Below are positions 8,642 through 17,254 of a stretch of DNA of 64,000 nt, piece after piece. This DNA comes from SYAN01 sp964406345 (GTDB taxonomy: Bacteria > Actinomycetota > Actinomycetes > Nanopelagicales > Nanopelagicaceae), in NCBI GenBank assembly GCA_964406345.1, contig CAYORK010000003.1, positions 3,428 to 67,427 on the forward strand. Direction: 5' to 3'. Positions within the stretch are counted from its first letter, which is position 1. Every line of letters begins with the position of its first letter. Made by a program: the position numbers and the translations under genes. The notes under the pieces are model-generated. The model ran no database searches and had not been told where the DNA came from. It worked only from the letters and a program-made list of their open reading frames with translations.

Positions 8642-9493
8642 CTGACTACCAATCCCTGGCTCCTTGGGATCCGACCCAAGACGCTTCCGGCCGCGATCGC
8701 TCCCGTCATGGTTGCGAGCGCTTATGCAGGTGATTCGTTTTCGCTACCGCATGGCCTAGCGGCGCTGATCGTCGCGCTCTCCCTTCAAATCGCAGTCAAT
8801 TTCGCCAATGACTATTCCGATGGCGTGCGTGGCACTGACAAAGACCGTGTCGGTCCAATGCGTCTCGTCGCAAGTGGCACCAAGAGCGCAGCAAGCGTCA
8901 AGCGTGCCGCTTACATCTCATTCCTGATCGCGATGATCGCCGGTTCCTATCTTGCGCTCACAGTCTCTCCCTGGCTCTTCATCGTCGGAGTGATCGCGAT
9001 CATCGCAGCTTGGAGATACACCGGAGGGAAGAACCCATACGGATATCGAGGTCTCGGTGAGATCTCAGTCTTCATCTTCTTCGGTCTCGTGGCCACCGTA
9101 GGGACCTACTACATTCACACTGCGACGATCGATCTTCGTATCGTTGCGATCGGATCTGCGATGGGGGCGATCGCCTGCTGCATCCTCTTGCTCAACAACA
9201 TCCGAGATGTCGAGACTGACATCGTCGCTGGTAAGCGAACACTCTCTGTGAGGATCGGAAAGGGGCGGAGCATCACCCTCTATTGGTCGCTCATCGCTCT
9301 CTCGCTCGTCGTCTTTGTCGCGACAACCTCATTTCCGTCTCTGCTTCTCCTTCTCCTCGCTCTTCCTCAAATGATGCGATTGCGAAAAGCGATCAGAGGC
9401 GATCAACTGATCAAGGCGCTTGAAGCGACAGGGAAGTTCCAGATCCTCTTCGCGCTCCTGCTCTCTTTGGCACTCCTTCTGAGCTTTCGGTAA
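8642..9493 (+). CDS. menA: 1,4-Dihydroxy-2-naphthoate polyprenyltransferase
   Basis: This UbiA-family membrane prenyltransferase attaches the isoprenoid tail to DHNA. Conserved features are the N-terminal NPWLLGIRPKTLPAAIAPV, the first Asp motif NFANDYSDGVRGTD (Mg-diphosphate binding), GEISVFIFFG, and the second motif NNIRDVETDIVAGKRTL; about eight membrane segments follow the family pattern. No ATG, GTG or TTG lies close to the conserved N-terminus. The nearest in-frame candidate is CTG at 8642, giving 283 aa; GTG and TTG codons exist 50-70 bases upstream inside menE. The function is firm and the start uncertain. Confidence 0.92.
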   Translation: MTTNPWLLGIRPKTLPAAIAPVMVASAYAGDSFSLPHGLAALIVALSLQIAVNFANDYSDGVRGTDKDRVGPMRLVASGTKSAASVKRAAYISFLIAMIAGSYLALTVSPWLFIVGVIAIIAAWRYTGGKNPYGYRGLGEISVFIFFGLVATVGTYYIHTATIDLRIVAIGSAMGAIACCILLLNNIRDVETDIVAGKRTLSVRIGKGRSITLYWSLIALSLVVFVATTSFPSLLLLLLALPQMMRLRKAIRGDQLIKALEATGKFQILFALLLSLALLLSFR

Positions 9494-9496
9494 CCT
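9491..9496 (+). promoter_or_regulatory. -10-like box TAACCT nested on the menA stop codon
   Basis: TAACCT begins with the menA stop TAA and ends six bases before the ATG of the PLDc_N gene. This is the same geometry seen before other leaderless-looking genes in the window. Confidence 0.4.
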
Positions 9497-9502
9497 CACC
9501 CC

Positions 9503-9775
9503 ATGCTTCGCTATCTTCCTCTGATCATTCTCTTTGGCATCACCATCTATGCCCTAGTGGAGTGCGCTCAGACCGAGCAGGAACAAGTGCGAAATCTCCC
9601 CAAGTGGGGATGGCTCCTGATCATCATCCTCTTCGGGCCGCAGACGCTTGCCTTGGGTCCCATCGGATGGTTTGTGGCCGGAAGGCCGAAGGGCAAAGGT
9701 TTTGGTGGAGGTTTCAGATCGAAACGAAAGATCGTCCCACCAGATGACAATCCTGATTTCTTGAAGGGCCTCTAA
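9503..9775 (+). CDS. Small membrane protein with PLDc_N (phospholipase D N-terminal) type domain
   Basis: This 90-aa protein has two hydrophobic segments (about residues 3-20 and 36-60) separated by a polar loop, with the pattern LPKWGWLLIII..PxxLGPIGWFVAGRPK typical of the PLDc_N membrane domain found at the N-terminus of cardiolipin synthases and as stand-alone small proteins. The C-terminal 30 residues are basic and Gly-rich. It lies nine bases after menA. Genes of this type often follow menA in actinobacteria; the function is unknown. The family call is by motif resemblance. Confidence 0.75.
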   Translation: MLRYLPLIILFGITIYALVECAQTEQEQVRNLPKWGWLLIIILFGPQTLALGPIGWFVAGRPKGKGFGGGFRSKRKIVPPDDNPDFLKGL

Positions 9776-9803
9776 CCTTCACGGCCTCTTGTGCGGCCCA
9801 TTG

Positions 9804-10556
9804 TTATCTCGCCATGTAGCCACCATCGACCACCAGCTCGGAGCCGGTCATGAATGAAGCATCATCGCTCGCGAGGAATGCCACGGTAGCCGCGACCTCT
9901 TCAGGTAACCCCAGTCGATTCATTGGAGTGACTTGAAGTAGGACCTTGCCGAACTCTGTCTGCTTCGCATCGCCAAGAATGGGCGTATCTATGAATCCCG
10001 GGTGTAGTGAATTGACCCGGATCCCATCTTTCGCCCAACCGAGCGCAGCGCTCTTGGTCATCACAGTCACTGCACCTTTCGCTGCGTGATAGGCCGGGGA
10101 TGCACCGAATCCACCACTCAAGCCGAATATGGAACTGGTGTTGATCACAGAGGCATGCCTCGACCTCTTCAAAAGACCGGAAGCAAGTTTCATACCGAGA
10201 AAGACCGAGTTCTGCGTCACCGCGATGGTCTTTAGATAAGTCTCCATCGGAGTCTCTTCGAGGGTCAATCTGTCACCGATACCAGCATTATTGAAGAGGA
10301 TGTCGAGGCGGCCATACTTGGAATCGATCTTTGAGATCACCTCCTTCCAAGACTCTTCCTTCGAGACATCATGGTGCAGGTAGATCGCTTCGCCACCCTT
10401 AGCAAGCAGATCCTTCGTGACCGCCTCACCAAGCGAATCTTGAATGTCGCTGATGATTACCTTCGCACCTTCTTCTACGAAACGGTGTGCTGTCGCCTTG
10501 CCGATCCCGCTCGCACCACCGGTGATGAGCGCTATACGTCCTTCGAGTCTTTTCAC
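9804..10556 (-). CDS. Short-chain dehydrogenase/reductase
   Basis: This is a classical SDR of 250 aa. The Rossmann NAD(P)-binding motif is TGGASGIGKA (residues about 12-21), followed by HHDVS, NNAGIGD, the catalytic Ser in INTSSIFG, Tyr and Lys in YHAAK, and the C-terminal HPGFIDTPI and ELVVDGGYMAR. Acidic residues after beta-2 (SDIQD) suggest NAD rather than NADP. The start is GTG at 10556 preceded by AGGAGG at 7-base spacing, and that ribosome-binding site is buried in a perfect hairpin. The substrate cannot be read from sequence; neighbours give no clue. Confidence 0.9.
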   Translation of the reverse strand: MKRLEGRIALITGGASGIGKATAHRFVEEGAKVIISDIQDSLGEAVTKDLLAKGGEAIYLHHDVSKEESWKEVISKIDSKYGRLDILFNNAGIGDRLTLEETPMETYLKTIAVTQNSVFLGMKLASGLLKRSRHASVINTSSIFGLSGGFGASPAYHAAKGAVTVMTKSAALGWAKDGIRVNSLHPGFIDTPILGDAKQTEFGKVLLQVTPMNRLGLPEEVAATVAFLASDDASFMTGSELVVDGGYMAR

Positions 10557-10561
10557 AATTC

Positions 10562-10580
10562 ATCCTCCTCAAAGGAGGAT
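10562..10580 (-). promoter_or_regulatory. Hairpin sequestering the SDR ribosome-binding site
   Basis: The + strand reads ATCCTCCT-CAA-AGGAGGAT, a perfect 8-bp stem with a 3-base loop. On the minus strand the 3' arm is the AGGAGG Shine-Dalgarno sequence of the SDR gene, seven bases before its GTG, and the 5' arm is its exact complement. The structure would hide the ribosome-binding site. Confidence 0.6.
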
Positions 10581-10644
10581 CATCGACCTGCAAACTCGCG
10601 GATCGCTCTCGAAAGAGTCACCACAACAGATGCTTTTGATGCGA

Positions 10645-11532
10645 TCAGAGACCGCTATATGTGTGCTTTCCGGTGCCCCAGATATTGACGTAGACATAGT
10701 TGAAGAGGAAGGTCGAGCCTGCGATGAGGCAGAGCCATGCGGCCTTCTTACCTTTCCATCCTGCCGTAACGCGAGCGTGAAGGTATGCGGCATAGGCGAC
10801 CCAAGTGATGAAAGCCCACGTCTCCTTTGGATCCCAACCCCAATAACGACCCCATGCGGCCTCCGCCCAGATCGCTCCGGCGATGATGGAGAAGGTCCAG
10901 ATCGGAAAGACGAGAGCGATCAAGCGATAAGTGAGTTGATCGAGTGAGTCGAGTGAAGGAAGTCGTGATGCCCATGGTCCGCGACCCTTGCCACGCTCGA
11001 TCTTCTCGAGGATGAGATAGGCGCCAGCGATGGAGTTTGCGAGTAGGAATATCCCGCCAGAGATGATCGCTGCGAGTACATGGATCAAGAGCCATGGCGA
11101 CTTGAGTGCAGGCACCAATGGTGCGCTCTCAACATAGAGCAAGGTGATCGCAGTTCCCAAAGTGAGAAGTGCAGCAAGAGAGATGATGAGTCCCAGCCAA
11201 CGAAGGTCGTGTTTCTTCAGCGCTATGAGGTATGCGGTGACGAACATGAAGGCACCGGTGATCGAGAACTCATACATGTTGGCAAGTGGGAAACGTGAGG
11301 CGGAGAGTCCTCGTGCGATGAGTCCTGCAAGAAGAAGAAGGTCGGCTAGCACCATGAGTCCGGTCGCATTCCGCGCGATCTTCTCAGTCCGCTGTCGGTC
11401 GAGAATCCTTCCTTCACCACTCTTGACTGCGAATGCGGTCTCGATGGCATGAAGGAGGAAGACGATCGCAAAGACAGCGAGTGATGAGTAGACGAGATTG
11501 TTGGAGAGATAGGCAAGTGATCTGCTATCCAT
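10645..11532 (-). CDS. ccsB: Cytochrome c biogenesis protein CcsB (heme handling, system II)
   Basis: This multi-spanning membrane protein (295 aa, about eight helices) delivers heme to apocytochrome c with ResB. The C-terminal half contains the tryptophan-rich heme motif WAEAAWGRYWGWDPKE, the family hallmark, with conserved His residues in flanking helices (LLIHVLAA, KHTYSGL at the extreme C-terminus). It overlaps resB by 8 bases, giving the order tlpA-ccdA-resB-ccsB, a complete system-II maturation set on the minus strand. Confidence 0.95.
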   Translation of the reverse strand: MDSRSLAYLSNNLVYSSLAVFAIVFLLHAIETAFAVKSGEGRILDRQRTEKIARNATGLMVLADLLLLAGLIARGLSASRFPLANMYEFSITGAFMFVTAYLIALKKHDLRWLGLIISLAALLTLGTAITLLYVESAPLVPALKSPWLLIHVLAAIISGGIFLLANSIAGAYLILEKIERGKGRGPWASRLPSLDSLDQLTYRLIALVFPIWTFSIIAGAIWAEAAWGRYWGWDPKETWAFITWVAYAAYLHARVTAGWKGKKAAWLCLIAGSTFLFNYVYVNIWGTGKHTYSGL

Positions 11533-13021
11533 CTTTCGTCACTCCCTTCATCGCCGCTTCGATCTCGCGTTCGACTAGTTCATTATTGGTATTGCAGAGT
11601 CCTGCTATCTCGATTCCATCAGAAGTGGATCTGATCCAGATCCTCCTGCGATGGACGAAGAGCATTCCCAGCGCCCCAAGGAGCGAAAGTAGACCTCCTG
11701 CCAATGCATAACTCTTCCCTGGATCATGGATGACCTGCAAGTTGATCCACGGCACGAAGTTGTCGAAAGTGATGGAACCCACTGTGAAGTCGTAGGACTC
11801 ACCTGGTCGAAGTGAGACAAGTCCTATTCGCTCCATCCCCTCGGTGTCGAGACGATAGATCGACTGTGGGTCGCCGTCATCCATGCCGAGATCACCCTGC
11901 CAGACACCTAAGAGCAACCGCGGATCGAGTGGTTCGGGATAAGAGGAGAAACCACCACGGATCTCATCGCGAGCAGCTGTTGGAAGGAATGAGGCGACGA
12001 AGCCGACGCTTGGCTCCATGTCAGGGACTTTGATCGCACCTGTCGAAGTGAGATTGGGATCGATTGGAAGGAGTGGAACTGGACCTTGGAATGAGATCGC
12101 ACCATCTTCATCTCGAACAGTGACCAATACGGAGTAACCAGTCGCCTGCAAGAAGACGCGGGATGCACCGAAGGTGAGCGGTTGGTTGACGCGCATGACC
12201 TCATTGGTAAATGGCGAATCGAGATCCTCGCGCACCCGAACCTTCAACTCATACTCACGTGCCGCGTTCGTCACTGGATCGTATTCAGCATAGAACTCCT
12301 GCAATTCAATCCGATAAGGCTGGAGCGAATCTACGGAGTAGAAACGGCCTGGAGTGAGGTTGTCATAGGTGACCGGGGTATTGATGAATCTCTCCCCGAC
12401 ATTGACGATCGCCTCACCGCGCATCCCAAAGAGCGAACTCGCCGCGATACCGACAAGGATCAGAATGAGGGAGAAGTGGAAGAGCAGGTTTCCACTCTCT
12501 TTGAGGTAACCCTTCTCGACTGTGTAGCCATCACCGAATTTTTCGACCCGGAAACGTTTCGATCTGAAGTGTGTAGCGATCTCCTCGACATCACCTTGGA
12601 CTCGTCTATAACCGGTGAAGTTCTCCAGAAGAGCAGGAGGCTCTGTCGGGCGTTCGAAGATGGCCTTTCTGTACTCATTGAGGCGCGGAATCACACAGCC
12701 GATCAACGAGATAAAGAGAAGTACATAGATCGCAGAGAACCAAGGGGCACCGAAGACATCGAAGAGATAGAGGCGATCGAAGATCGGTGAGATCGTCGGG
12801 TTCGCCTCGAAGAAATCTTGGACTTGGAATGGATTCTGGGCGCGTTGCGGGATGATCGAACCAGGTATCGATGCAAGACCAAGGAGAAGCAAGAGAGTCA
12901 ACGCGGTGCGCATACTCGTTAGAAGACGCCAGAGATAGCGGATGAACGCGAAGCCGGAGAGCTCTCGGAACTCACCAAGGTCTCGAGTGCGATCCTTCTC
13001 GATCCTCTTCTCCTCGCTCAT
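11525..13021 (-). CDS. resB: Cytochrome c biogenesis protein ResB
   Basis: This 498-aa protein is the partner of CcsB in system-II cytochrome c maturation. It starts with a cytosolic stretch, then helices at about residues 35-55 (MRTALTLLLLLGLASIPGSIIPQ) and 85-110, a third at about 175-195 (LLFHFSLILILVGIAASSLFGMRGE), a large extracytoplasmic beta-rich domain, and a C-terminal helix (LAGGLLSLLGALGMLFVHRRRIW). The N-terminal LASIPGSIIPQ and FHFSL signatures match ResB. One base separates it from ccdA. Confidence 0.94.
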   Translation of the reverse strand: MSEEKRIEKDRTRDLGEFRELSGFAFIRYLWRLLTSMRTALTLLLLLGLASIPGSIIPQRAQNPFQVQDFFEANPTISPIFDRLYLFDVFGAPWFSAIYVLLFISLIGCVIPRLNEYRKAIFERPTEPPALLENFTGYRRVQGDVEEIATHFRSKRFRVEKFGDGYTVEKGYLKESGNLLFHFSLILILVGIAASSLFGMRGEAIVNVGERFINTPVTYDNLTPGRFYSVDSLQPYRIELQEFYAEYDPVTNAAREYELKVRVREDLDSPFTNEVMRVNQPLTFGASRVFLQATGYSVLVTVRDEDGAISFQGPVPLLPIDPNLTSTGAIKVPDMEPSVGFVASFLPTAARDEIRGGFSSYPEPLDPRLLLGVWQGDLGMDDGDPQSIYRLDTEGMERIGLVSLRPGESYDFTVGSITFDNFVPWINLQVIHDPGKSYALAGGLLSLLGALGMLFVHRRRIWIRSTSDGIEIAGLCNTNNELVEREIEAAMKGVTKDG

Positions 13022-13022
13022 C

Positions 13023-13748
13023 TCATATCACCGGGATGAAGTTAGTGATGGAACCTTGAAGTGATGCGACCCATTGCCCCCACAAGCCAGTGATCTGGGC
13101 GATACCGATAGAGATAAGGAAGAAGCCACCGATCACTGCGAAGGTCCTCGAGTTACGCAAGAGGAATGCGTGGAGTGCCCGTACCTTGACCAAGAAGAGT
13201 GCGAAGAGGATCAGTGGCAGGCCAAGACCAAGTGAGTAGAAGGCAGAGAGGATGGCACCACGGAGCGCGCTTGCCTCATTGAAGGCGAGCGCTTGGACTG
13301 ATGCGAGTGTCGGTCCGATACATGGTGTCCATCCGAATCCGAAGAGGAGGCCAAGGAGTGGGGCCGCAACGATGCCTTGCACTCGCGGTGATGCGAAGCG
13401 AAAGGAGCGATAGAAGCGTTCACTGAAGATGAAGACGAAACCAAGGAAGACGGTGAATAGACCCAGGACCTTGGTGAAGGTATCTGCATTCCTCAGCAGT
13501 GTCGTACCAAGCGAGCCGAAGATCACGCCATAGGAGATGAAGAGCGCGGTGAAGCCGAGTACGAAGAGTGTGGCGCCAAGTAGCACTCGCACTCGAGTAG
13601 CACTCGCCCCCGCTACATAAGAAAGGTATCCAGGGAGGAGTGGGAGGACGCAAGGAGAGAGGAAGGAGACGATACCTGCGAGGAAAGCGATCGGTGCCGA
13701 GAGTATGAGCGAACCATCGAAGATCTGGTCGACGAGGAACTCATTCAC
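13023..13748 (-). CDS. ccdA: Thiol-disulfide membrane transporter CcdA
   Basis: This six-helix protein carries reducing equivalents across the membrane to keep apocytochrome c thiols reduced. The paired redox cysteines are in FLSPCVLPLLPGYLSYVAG and GFGWTPCIGPTLAS. I prefer the GTG at 13748 (VNEFLVDQIF...), which overlaps the tlpA stop and follows a GAGGTCC stretch; a codon at 13760 is an alternative. At about 241 aa it is the short CcdA rather than the DsbD fusion. It lies between tlpA and resB. Confidence 0.94.
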   Translation of the reverse strand: MNEFLVDQIFDGSLILSAPIAFLAGIVSFLSPCVLPLLPGYLSYVAGASATRVRVLLGATLFVLGFTALFISYGVIFGSLGTTLLRNADTFTKVLGLFTVFLGFVFIFSERFYRSFRFASPRVQGIVAAPLLGLLFGFGWTPCIGPTLASVQALAFNEASALRGAILSAFYSLGLGLPLILFALFLVKVRALHAFLLRNSRTFAVIGGFFLISIGIAQITGLWGQWVASLQGSITNFIPVI

Positions 13749-14304
13749 CGAGGACCTCATCTATCAGGCCGCTCAACCCAGTGAAAGTCACCTCTCCACC
13801 GATGCGCGCTGCGATCAATCCGTTCTTGTCGATCACAAGTGTGGTCGGGATGGCATTCGCGATCATCGCATCATTGAATTCCAACAAGACATCATCACTT
13901 CGAAGCGATGGGAAGGTGAGTCCGAAACGATCGATGAAGGCTCGTGCTGCAGTGAGATTGTCACGAGTGAGCACTCCAAGGAATTGCACCTCTGGGTACT
14001 TCTCGCTCAACTCCTGCAGAGTCGGTGCCTCTGCGCGGCATGGCGAGCACCACGAGGCCCAGACATTGAGCACGATGGGCTTGCCTCGCTCCATCCGGTA
14101 CTCACTTCCGTCAATGAGGGTTCCAGAGAGATCGGGCGTCGCCTTTCGTGAGCCGAGTGGGACCTTTGTGACCGCACCGTTTCCTTCTATATATGAAAGC
14201 TCAGCTCCGACTTCACTGTCGGAAGCGGAATCGACGAAGGAGAAGGAGAGGAGTAAGAGCGCGACCAGCATCGAGAGCATGATCAAGAGTCTCTTGCGCA
14301 TCAA
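13741..14304 (-). CDS. Thioredoxin-like TlpA/ResA family protein
   Basis: This extracytoplasmic thiol-disulfide oxidoreductase has an N-terminal signal or anchor helix (residues about 3-25: KRLLIMLSMLVALLLLSFSF) and a thioredoxin fold with the active site VWASWCSPCRAEAPTL (CxxC about residues 86-89), then the cis-Pro region ANAIPTTLVIDKNG. It is the expected reductant of apocytochrome c heme-site thiols, fed by CcdA encoded next to it. One base separates its start from the phosphatase gene upstream, so the whole block may start at the 14941 promoter. Confidence 0.92.
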   Translation of the reverse strand: MMRKRLLIMLSMLVALLLLSFSFVDSASDSEVGAELSYIEGNGAVTKVPLGSRKATPDLSGTLIDGSEYRMERGKPIVLNVWASWCSPCRAEAPTLQELSEKYPEVQFLGVLTRDNLTAARAFIDRFGLTFPSLRSDDVLLEFNDAMIANAIPTTLVIDKNGLIAARIGGEVTFTGLSGLIDEVLGE

Positions 14305-14305
14305 A

Positions 14306-14932
14306 TCACTTCTTCGCAGGTAGGAGGTGTTTGACTGGCTCTTGGTAGCTGATGTCGGTGATCACTCCGTCATCATCGAAGTGGATCGTGGTCACCGAGC
14401 AGAGTGAACATTCACGCTTGCGTGGGTCATGGAGCATCGGTCGCCCTTCAATGGCGCTACGGACGATCCAGATCGGTAGCTGATGCGAGACGCAGATTGC
14501 ATCGCTCTTTCCTGCAGCCTTAGCAGCATCACGCGCGGAGAAGGCGGCGCCGAGCATTCGATTGATCTGATCGACATAGGGCTCGCCCCATGATGGCTTG
14601 AACGGGTTATAGAGATGTCGCCAGGAGGAAGGATGTTTCAGTACGCCGTCGCCAACTCCGAATGGTTTTCCTTCGAAGATGTTCGCAGCTTCGATCAATC
14701 GCTCATCGGTAGTGATCGCGACACCGTGGGCTTTGGAGATCGGAGAGGCGGTCTCTTGCGCACGCTCAAGTGGAGAGACATGAAGCGCACCAAGATCTAG
14801 AGCCTTGCTCCAGTCAGCGACACCCGCTGCCATCTCCCGACCTAGAGATGAGAGATACCACCCTGGTTGTCGGCCGTAGAGGATGTTCTTCGGATTCTCC
14901 ACCTGACCATGTCTTACAAGGTGTACTCGCAT
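14306..14932 (-). CDS. Histidine phosphatase (phosphoglycerate-mutase-like) family protein
   Basis: The 208-aa protein opens with VHLVRHGQVENP, the RHG catalytic motif of the family. It has VSPLERAQETA (second conserved Arg), a Glu-containing loop, and CVSHQLPIW with the second catalytic His. The substrate is not evident. This kind of gene often precedes tlpA-ccdA-resB-ccsB in actinobacteria. The start ATG at 14932 follows TATGAT by eight bases, so it appears leaderless and probably heads the cytochrome maturation operon. Confidence 0.92.
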   Translation of the reverse strand: MRVHLVRHGQVENPKNILYGRQPGWYLSSLGREMAAGVADWSKALDLGALHVSPLERAQETASPISKAHGVAITTDERLIEAANIFEGKPFGVGDGVLKHPSSWRHLYNPFKPSWGEPYVDQINRMLGAAFSARDAAKAAGKSDAICVSHQLPIWIVRSAIEGRPMLHDPRKRECSLCSVTTIHFDDDGVITDISYQEPVKHLLPAKK

Positions 14933-14940
14933 GATGGCTC

Positions 14941-14946
14941 ATCATA
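14941..14946 (-). promoter_or_regulatory. -10-like box of the phosphatase-tlpA-ccdA-resB-ccsB operon
   Basis: Reading the minus strand, TATGAT lies eight bases before the ATG at 14932, which fits a leaderless or near-leaderless transcript. Confidence 0.45.
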
Positions 14947-15004
14947 GTTGAGCGAATCGAGACGAATCGCAGCGAGATATCTGGGCCGGTAATGTAGGCC
15001 AGTT

Positions 15005-17239
15005 ATGTCGCCGAAGGCCAAGGGTAAGAATCCAAGCGAACCGCGGATGAGAGCTGCCGCATCACTCGCTGATGAACTTCGCGCGCGCAGCGACGATGAG
15101 ATCGCACACCTCTTCTCAGCGAGGTCTGATCTCACTGCACCAGTTCCCAACGATTTCTCATCTTTGGCGGCGCGAGCGACCTCGACGCCCTCGCTCGTCC
15201 GTTGCCTCGACACACTCAATCTCTTCCAATACCAAATCCTTGAAGCGATCTGCGCCCTTGAAGAGCCTTTGACCATTGAGCGCCTCACAGATTGCACCGA
15301 CCAGGCTGCGACCCAAGAGCTCGATGCACTCTGGATGCGAGGACTCATCTACTTCGATCGTGGTGAGATTCGTATGCCACGCGCGCTTCGAGAGTTGATC
15401 GGAGCCACACCAGCAGGGCTCGGACCTGTATCGCTGGGCAAACCGAAGATCGCAGCGATCGCAAAGGCGCCACCGGGTGCGCTACAGATCCTGCAGGCAT
15501 TGACCTGGGGCTCACCTAAGGGCGCGATCGGGGATCGTCGCAAGACCGGCAAGCAGATCGAATGGCTTTTGGAACAAGGTCTGCTGACTCAAGTAGATAG
15601 CGAGCATGTAGCGCTCCCCCGTGAGGTAGGACTTCATCTCCGTGGCGGCAAGATCCACCGCCAACTCGCCATCACGCCACCAGAATTAGAAGACGAAAGA
15701 GCGAAATCGGATGCGGTCAAGCCGGATGCGGTCAAGGATGCATCACTCGCTTCGATCAGTTCGATCTTGCGATGGATCGCAGAGTTGCTCGACTTCTGGT
15801 CAGAGGAGACACCTCGGGCATTGAAGACAGGTGGTCTTGGCGTTCGGGACCTCAAGAAGAGTGCGGAGCATCTTGGAGTCGATGAAGAACTCGGGGCATT
15901 CGTCGCAGAACTCGCCTTCCTCGCCGGATTGATCGCGATCGAAGGTGATGATCGAATCCTTCCCTCGACACAATTCGACATCTGGCAGAGTCAAAGTCCA
16001 GAGTCACGATGGCGAGAGATCGCCTCACTCTGGCTCGCTACCTCACGAGTCTCCGGTCTGGTCCGTCGCGAAGAGAGTAAAGGGATCACACCCCTTGGAA
16101 GTGAACTCGATCGGATCTGGGCTGCTCGGATGAGGAGAGCGATCCTCTCCGTCTTCGAATCGAATCCAGATATCGCGCTCGATACAACGATGGTTCAGAG
16201 TTGGATCGATTGGCTCGCGCCGACTCGAAAGAGCGCTCCGCTGCACCGTGAGTTCACCGCATGGACGATCGAGGAGGCAGAGTGGCTCGGCATCACTGGG
16301 CGAGGAGTGCTCTCGCCATTCGGTGCACGCTTCCTACAGGAGCACGATTCACTGCAGATCGACTCATCACTGCCGCCACCGATCGATCACATCTTGGTAC
16401 AGGCCGACAACACCGCTATCGCGCCAGGACCGCTGACCATCGATCTCTCACGGCGGCTCTCCAATTTCGCGGATATCGAGAGTCGCGGCAATGCCACTGT
16501 CTATCGCTTCACTGAGAGTTCGATCAGGCGCGGTCTCGACCATGGCCATACCGGTGATGAGATCAAGGCATTCCTCCACGAGGTCTCTCGCACTCCGATC
16601 CCGCAACCCTTGGAGTACTTGATCGCGGATATCGCACGGCGCCACGGTCAACTGCGAGTAGGTATGGCACAGAGCTTCATCCGTTGTGAGGATGAGACCA
16701 CGATCCTGGCGATCACGAAAGACAAGCGTCTTGAGAACCTTCGACTTCGAAAGATCGCTCCACAAGTACTGGTCTCCGAGGTCGAAAGTAGTGACGTGAT
16801 CGAGGACCTACGCAATGCCGGATACCTGCCATCACTTGAGAACCAATCAGGTGTCGTGATCACAGCCCCCAAGCAATTGCGTTCAAAGAGCCGCGCACGG
16901 ATACCACGCTCCATCGCAGAGAACCCATCGCCGAGTGATGCTGTGATTTCCGCTGCGATCAAGGCCATGCGCGCCGGTGATCGTGTCAGCGGAAGCAAGA
17001 CCAGCCTTGCTGAGATCCCACGGACGAGTGCGAATGAGACACTCGCGATCTTGAGACAAGTAGTCGCCGATCAGAGCAGCGTGATGATCGGTTACGCCGA
17101 TACCAACGGCTCGGTAACGCAGAAGATCATCGACCCGGTCCAGATAGCGATGGGAAACCTCCTCGCACGAGATCATGGCAGTGAAGAGCTCGCCACCTTC
17201 AAGATCGCACGAATCACCGGGGTCGCGGCCGTCGAGTGA
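15005..17239 (+). CDS. Helicase-associated (XPB-partner type) protein
   Basis: This 744-aa cytosolic protein lacks Walker motifs. Its overall character matches the actinobacterial proteins carrying the XPB/Ssl2 helicase C-terminal-like domain: winged-helix-like N-terminal repeats (LDTLNLFQYQILEAICAL..LTIERL) and a C-terminal block around GHTGDEIKAFLHEVSRTPIPQPLEYLIADIARRHGQLRVG. A related 8-residue pattern (TPIPQPLEYLI versus YPVPHSLLVDI) and RRHGQLRVG / MGRYGRLRIE also occur in the XPB helicase gene downstream, so the two proteins share a domain. In mycobacteria the equivalents are adjacent; here an M20 peptidase gene separates them. A TAATGT box lies nine bases upstream of the ATG. Confidence 0.8.
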   Translation: MSPKAKGKNPSEPRMRAAASLADELRARSDDEIAHLFSARSDLTAPVPNDFSSLAARATSTPSLVRCLDTLNLFQYQILEAICALEEPLTIERLTDCTDQAATQELDALWMRGLIYFDRGEIRMPRALRELIGATPAGLGPVSLGKPKIAAIAKAPPGALQILQALTWGSPKGAIGDRRKTGKQIEWLLEQGLLTQVDSEHVALPREVGLHLRGGKIHRQLAITPPELEDERAKSDAVKPDAVKDASLASISSILRWIAELLDFWSEETPRALKTGGLGVRDLKKSAEHLGVDEELGAFVAELAFLAGLIAIEGDDRILPSTQFDIWQSQSPESRWREIASLWLATSRVSGLVRREESKGITPLGSELDRIWAARMRRAILSVFESNPDIALDTTMVQSWIDWLAPTRKSAPLHREFTAWTIEEAEWLGITGRGVLSPFGARFLQEHDSLQIDSSLPPPIDHILVQADNTAIAPGPLTIDLSRRLSNFADIESRGNATVYRFTESSIRRGLDHGHTGDEIKAFLHEVSRTPIPQPLEYLIADIARRHGQLRVGMAQSFIRCEDETTILAITKDKRLENLRLRKIAPQVLVSEVESSDVIEDLRNAGYLPSLENQSGVVITAPKQLRSKSRARIPRSIAENPSPSDAVISAAIKAMRAGDRVSGSKTSLAEIPRTSANETLAILRQVVADQSSVMIGYADTNGSVTQKIIDPVQIAMGNLLARDHGSEELATFKIARITGVAAVE

Positions 17240-17254
17240 TGGCAAGATAGCGAC

